DNA from: Natronohydrobacter sp.
GTDB taxonomy: Bacteria > Pseudomonadota > Alphaproteobacteria > Rhodobacterales > Rhodobacteraceae
DNA length: 8,144 nt
Direction of reading: 5' to 3'
Assembly (NCBI GenBank): GCA_007123015.1
Contig: SKSL01000026.1
Location: 1-8,144 of the forward strand
Shown here: positions 6,170 to 8,144 of the stretch, in pieces
Layout: each line of letters opens with the position of its first letter
Position numbering within the stretch: the first letter of the stretch is position 1
Translations under genes and position numbers: made by a program
The notes under the pieces: generated by a model
Database searches by the model: none
Told to the model about the DNA's origin: nothing
What the model saw: only the letters and a program-made list of their open reading frames with translations

Positions 6170-6793
6170 TCACGCCTCTGGCGCCTGTGTGGCGCGCAGG
6201 CTGTCGCGCGCCCCGATCTTTGCCGCCCACCCTGTCAGCTGTGGGCGCGATGCGCGCCAGTCCCGCGCGGCGTGACGGAAATCCAGATATCCCAGAGCGC
6301 AGCCCAGCGCAATCTGCCCGATGCAAACTGGCCCTGCCAGATAAGCGATCCAGCGTGTTTCGATCACATCAAGCGCGCGGTCGATCTTGGTCCATTGCCC
6401 TTCGACAAAAGGCGCGAAATGCAATGCTTCCGGTCGAAGTCGCGCTTCATAGACCATCAGCAACGCAGCATCGAGGATCCCATCTGCCGTAGCTTCCAGT
6501 ACCAGTGCATCCCATCTGCGCGCTCCTTCCGGGTACAGACCTGCGCCAGCGCGTGCGTCGAGATACTGGCAGATGACCCGGCTGTCATAGAGCGCTGCCC
6601 CATCGCTGCGGGTCAATGTCGGCACTTTGCCCAGCGGGTTGGCAAGGATCGGGGCCGCGCCATTATCCAGCGGGGTGCCAGAGGCATTCTCGACAAGCGT
6701 GATCTGGTCGAACAGCCCCGCCTCATGCGCCAGCACCATGACTTTACGCACATAGGGCGATGTCGGACTATGATAGAGTGTCAGCCCGCTCAT
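6170..6793 (-). CDS. Glutathione S-transferase family protein, YibF-like
   Basis: The 207-residue protein has the two-domain GST layout at normal length. The thioredoxin-like N-terminal domain (about 3-80) begins with YHSPTSPYVRKVMV (7-20), where the serines take the place of the catalytic residue. It continues with NPLGKVPTL (52-60), containing the cis-proline Pro59 of the glutathione site, and YDSRVICQYLD (69-79), where Ser71 would bind the glutathione gamma-glutamyl group. The C-terminal helical domain (about 90-205) includes ADGILDAAL (103-111) and GCALGYLDFR (164-173). This pattern closely recalls E. coli YibF, a GST-fold protein whose physiological substrate is unknown. It is soluble and cytoplasmic. 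Its ATG overlaps the stop of the upstream 94-residue gene in an ATGA junction, implying translational coupling. A role in detoxification or redox homeostasis is inferred from the family only. Confidence 0.93.
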   Translation of the reverse strand: MSGLTLYHSPTSPYVRKVMVLAHEAGLFDQITLVENASGTPLDNGAAPILANPLGKVPTLTRSDGAALYDSRVICQYLDARAGAGLYPEGARRWDALVLEATADGILDAALLMVYEARLRPEALHFAPFVEGQWTKIDRALDVIETRWIAYLAGPVCIGQIALGCALGYLDFRHAARDWRASRPQLTGWAAKIGARDSLRATQAPEA

Positions 6794-7074
6794 ATCCGGC
6801 GTAAGCGTATCCGACCCAGAGCGCTGGCATCAAACTCGAAGCCGGGTCCATTCAAGCCAAGACGCACCACACGGCGAAACCGCACAGCCCCATTGACCTG
6901 TTCCCGGTCACGCGGACGATGCGCGCTCACGCCCTCGGGCACTTCGTCGAAGGCTTCTTCGACCTGCTGATCTGTCCGCCCAGGCTGGATCTGACGTGCG
7001 GCAGCATAGCCAACAAGCGCGACAGCGCCATATTTTGCAGCCATAACAGCAATCGGGGCAAGCGGAAGTGCCAT
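6790..7074 (-). CDS. Small membrane-anchored protein of unknown function, 94 residues
   Basis: I do not recognise a named family. The N-terminus is hydrophobic (about residues 4-27, ending A-A-A-R-Q), which predicts one transmembrane or signal-anchor helix. A charged segment follows, TDQQVEEAFDEVPEGVSAHR (34-53), then an Arg-rich stretch and a C-terminal piece FRRVVRLGLNGPGFEFDASA (66-85) that looks like beta strands ending in a basic tail. The layout suggests an anchored small domain. The start ATG at 7074 has AAGG 8 bases upstream. The stop TGA overlaps the GST ATG by 4 bases (ATGA), so the two genes are very probably co-translated and under one promoter (7107-7134). The uninterrupted frame, coupling and domain-like pattern make it a real gene. 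I would expect it to be conserved in related Rhodobacteraceae, which is an inference. Confidence 0.82.
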   Translation of the reverse strand: MALPLAPIAVMAAKYGAVALVGYAAARQIQPGRTDQQVEEAFDEVPEGVSAHRPRDREQVNGAVRFRRVVRLGLNGPGFEFDASALGRIRLRRI

Positions 7075-7106
7075 GTTCAGTGCCTTGTTAACCTGCGATT
7101 GACTTA

Positions 7107-7134
7107 AGCATATCAGAGTGCCGCGATTTGTCCA
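7107..7134 (-). promoter_or_regulatory. Candidate promoter for the 94-residue gene and GST
   Basis: On the minus strand TGGACA (7129-7134, 5 of 6 consensus positions) and TATGCT (7107-7112, 4 of 6) are separated by 16 bases. The start point would be near 7100, about 25 bases before the ATG at 7074. This is the best sigma-70-like pair in the window. It lies in the 108-base gap after the regB stop, where no convincing terminator is visible. Confidence 0.48.
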
Positions 7135-7182
7135 TTCACCTTTGCGAAACAGACATTCCGTGTCGTAACAGGTGCGTGCAGA

Positions 7183-8144
7183 TCATGCCGGCAAAGGGGA
7201 ATTCTGGCCCAACGCCTCTGCCGGATCGACAGCAATCCGAGACAGGGACCAGACCAGAGTGATCTGCGCGCCGCCATGCGATCCTCTGCCATCCCGCGCT
7301 GGGGCATTGCTGAATTCAAGCAGCGCGCCAGAGCGTTCCAGAAGCGTCTTGGCAATGAACAGGCCAAGGCCCATGCCGTCATAGCCTTGCCTGCGCCCTG
7401 TGCTCGCGGCCTCGCGGCGGCGGCGGATGAACGGCTCGCCGATATAGCCGATGATCTGCGACGGAAAACCAGGCCCGTCATCGCAGATGCGCAGGCTCAG
7501 ATGCGTCTCGGTCCAGCGCGCTTGCACCAGCACTTCGGCCCGCGCGAAATCCACTGCGTTCTGGATCAGATTGCGCAATCCGTGAATGATTTCCGGCCTG
7601 CGCAGAATGATCGGCTGGTCTTCCGCGCCGCCCGGCCCCGGTTCCACTCTGAATTGAACGGATTTGCCCCGCGCCAGATGCGGCTCTGCGGCCTCGTGCA
7701 AGACGGCTTCAATGGGCGCGCGGCGCAGATGCAGGTCATCCTTGCCTGCGCGGCCCATCGAGCGCAGGATATCGCGGCAGCGATCCGCCTGCGCGCGCAG
7801 GATATCGGCATCCTCGGCCAGATCCGGGCGGTCTTTCAACTCGCTCGCAAGTTCAGAGGCAATGAGTTTGATGGTCGCCAGCGGCGTGCCCAGTTCATGC
7901 GCAGCAGCCGCCACGACACCGCCCAGATCAGTCAGTTTCTGTTCGCGTGACAGCGCCATTTGCGCGGCCAGCAGCGCATTGGCCAGCAATGTACCTTCTG
8001 CCGCGACGCGATGGGCGTAAAATGCCTGAAACAGGATGCCGATCACGATGGCAGCCCAGAACCCGAAAGCAAAGAGCGGCGGGACTGTCAGCACTGTGCC
8101 ATCCGCAAAGCGCAGGGGTTGATGGCTGAAGGTGATCAAAGTCA
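7183..8144 (-). CDS. regB: Redox sensor histidine kinase RegB/PrrB, 5' end beyond the window
   Basis: RegB (PrrB) is an inner-membrane kinase that phosphorylates RegA (PrrA) under reducing conditions and controls photosynthesis, respiration and carbon and nitrogen fixation genes in Rhodobacter. The visible 319 or more residues comprise the last transmembrane helix (about 22-42, counting from the TTG codon at 8139), the H-box VAAAAHELGTPLATIKL with the phosphorylated His81, the N-box NLIQNAVDFA (190-199), the G1 box DDGPG (220-224) and the G2 box GYDGMGLGLF (252-261). Cys121 in ADRCRDILRSMG lies exactly 40 residues after the histidine, the same spacing as the redox-active Cys265 and His225 of R. 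capsulatus RegB. No stop lies between the TTG and the window end, and full-length RegB is about 460 residues, so the N-terminal membrane domain is outside. The TTG should not be taken as the start. The stop is TGA at 7183-7185. Confidence 0.95.
   Translation of the reverse strand, partial: TLITFSHQPLRFADGTVLTVPPLFAFGFWAAIVIGILFQAFYAHRVAAEGTLLANALLAAQMALSREQKLTDLGGVVAAAAHELGTPLATIKLIASELASELKDRPDLAEDADILRAQADRCRDILRSMGRAGKDDLHLRRAPIEAVLHEAAEPHLARGKSVQFRVEPGPGGAEDQPIILRRPEIIHGLRNLIQNAVDFARAEVLVQARWTETHLSLRICDDGPGFPSQIIGYIGEPFIRRRREAASTGRRQGYDGMGLGLFIAKTLLERSGALLEFSNAPARDGRGSHGGAQITLVWSLSRIAVDPAEALGQNSPLPA

Noticed and set aside
6272..6970. Plus-strand reading frame of 232 codons opposite GST and the 94-residue gene
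   Set aside because: Both minus-strand genes have a recognisable fold or translational coupling; this frame has neither.
7138..7174. Terminator after regB formed by CACCT and AGGTG
   Set aside because: The stem is 5 bp with a 27-base loop and no T tract; the inner GACA/TGTC pairing is only 4 bp.
7276..7950. Plus-strand reading frame of 224 codons opposite regB
   Set aside because: It lies opposite the conserved kinase core, which has all the histidine kinase boxes in the other frame.
8137..8139. TTG codon as the start of the sensor kinase
   Set aside because: The frame stays open to the window edge, there is no room for a ribosome-binding site to be judged, and RegB needs an N-terminal membrane domain of about 140 more residues.

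Overview
The window looks like chromosomal DNA from an alphaproteobacterium of the Rhodobacteraceae/Roseobacteraceae type (Rhodobacter, Paracoccus and roseobacter relatives). The evidence is a GC-rich base composition, a three-gene petABC operon whose Rieske and cytochrome b proteins match Rhodobacter residue numbering, and a RegB/PrrB-type redox sensor kinase. No mobile element, CRISPR array, rRNA or tRNA is visible. Every supported gene lies on the minus strand, so transcription runs from high to low coordinates.

Layout in the direction of transcription: (1) 8144-7183, the 3' part of a regB/prrB sensor kinase gene, cut by the window edge. (2) 7074-6790, a 94-residue membrane-anchored protein of unknown function, overlapping by 4 bases a glutathione S-transferase-like gene (6793-6170); a plausible promoter lies at 7107-7134. 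(3) 5967-3211, petA-petB-petC, encoding the Rieske protein, cytochrome b and cytochrome c1 of the cytochrome bc1 complex. The operon is preceded by a leader with competing hairpins and ends at a strong hairpin terminator (3163-3190). (4) 3098-2235, an EamA/DMT-type transporter, followed after 67 bases by enolase (2167-893), which ends at a strong GC hairpin with a T tract (833-862). (5) 723-274, a 149-residue low-complexity protein I cannot identify. (6) 1-273, mostly non-coding, holding one imperfect hairpin and a short reading frame entering from the window edge.

Functionally the window centres on energy metabolism. The bc1 complex oxidises quinol and reduces c-type cytochromes. RegB/RegA senses the redox state of the respiratory and quinone pool and is known in Rhodobacter to control genes for respiratory and photosynthetic electron transport, so the nearby regB gene sits close to a plausible target operon. 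Enolase is glycolytic; the transporter and the GST have unknown substrates.

I do not see a convincing undescribed system. The most useful points for a second look are a cytochrome c1 that lacks the loop disulfide but carries a beta-branched residue next to the heme methionine, the GTG start of petA, the alternative hairpins in the petA leader, and the two uncharacterised proteins.
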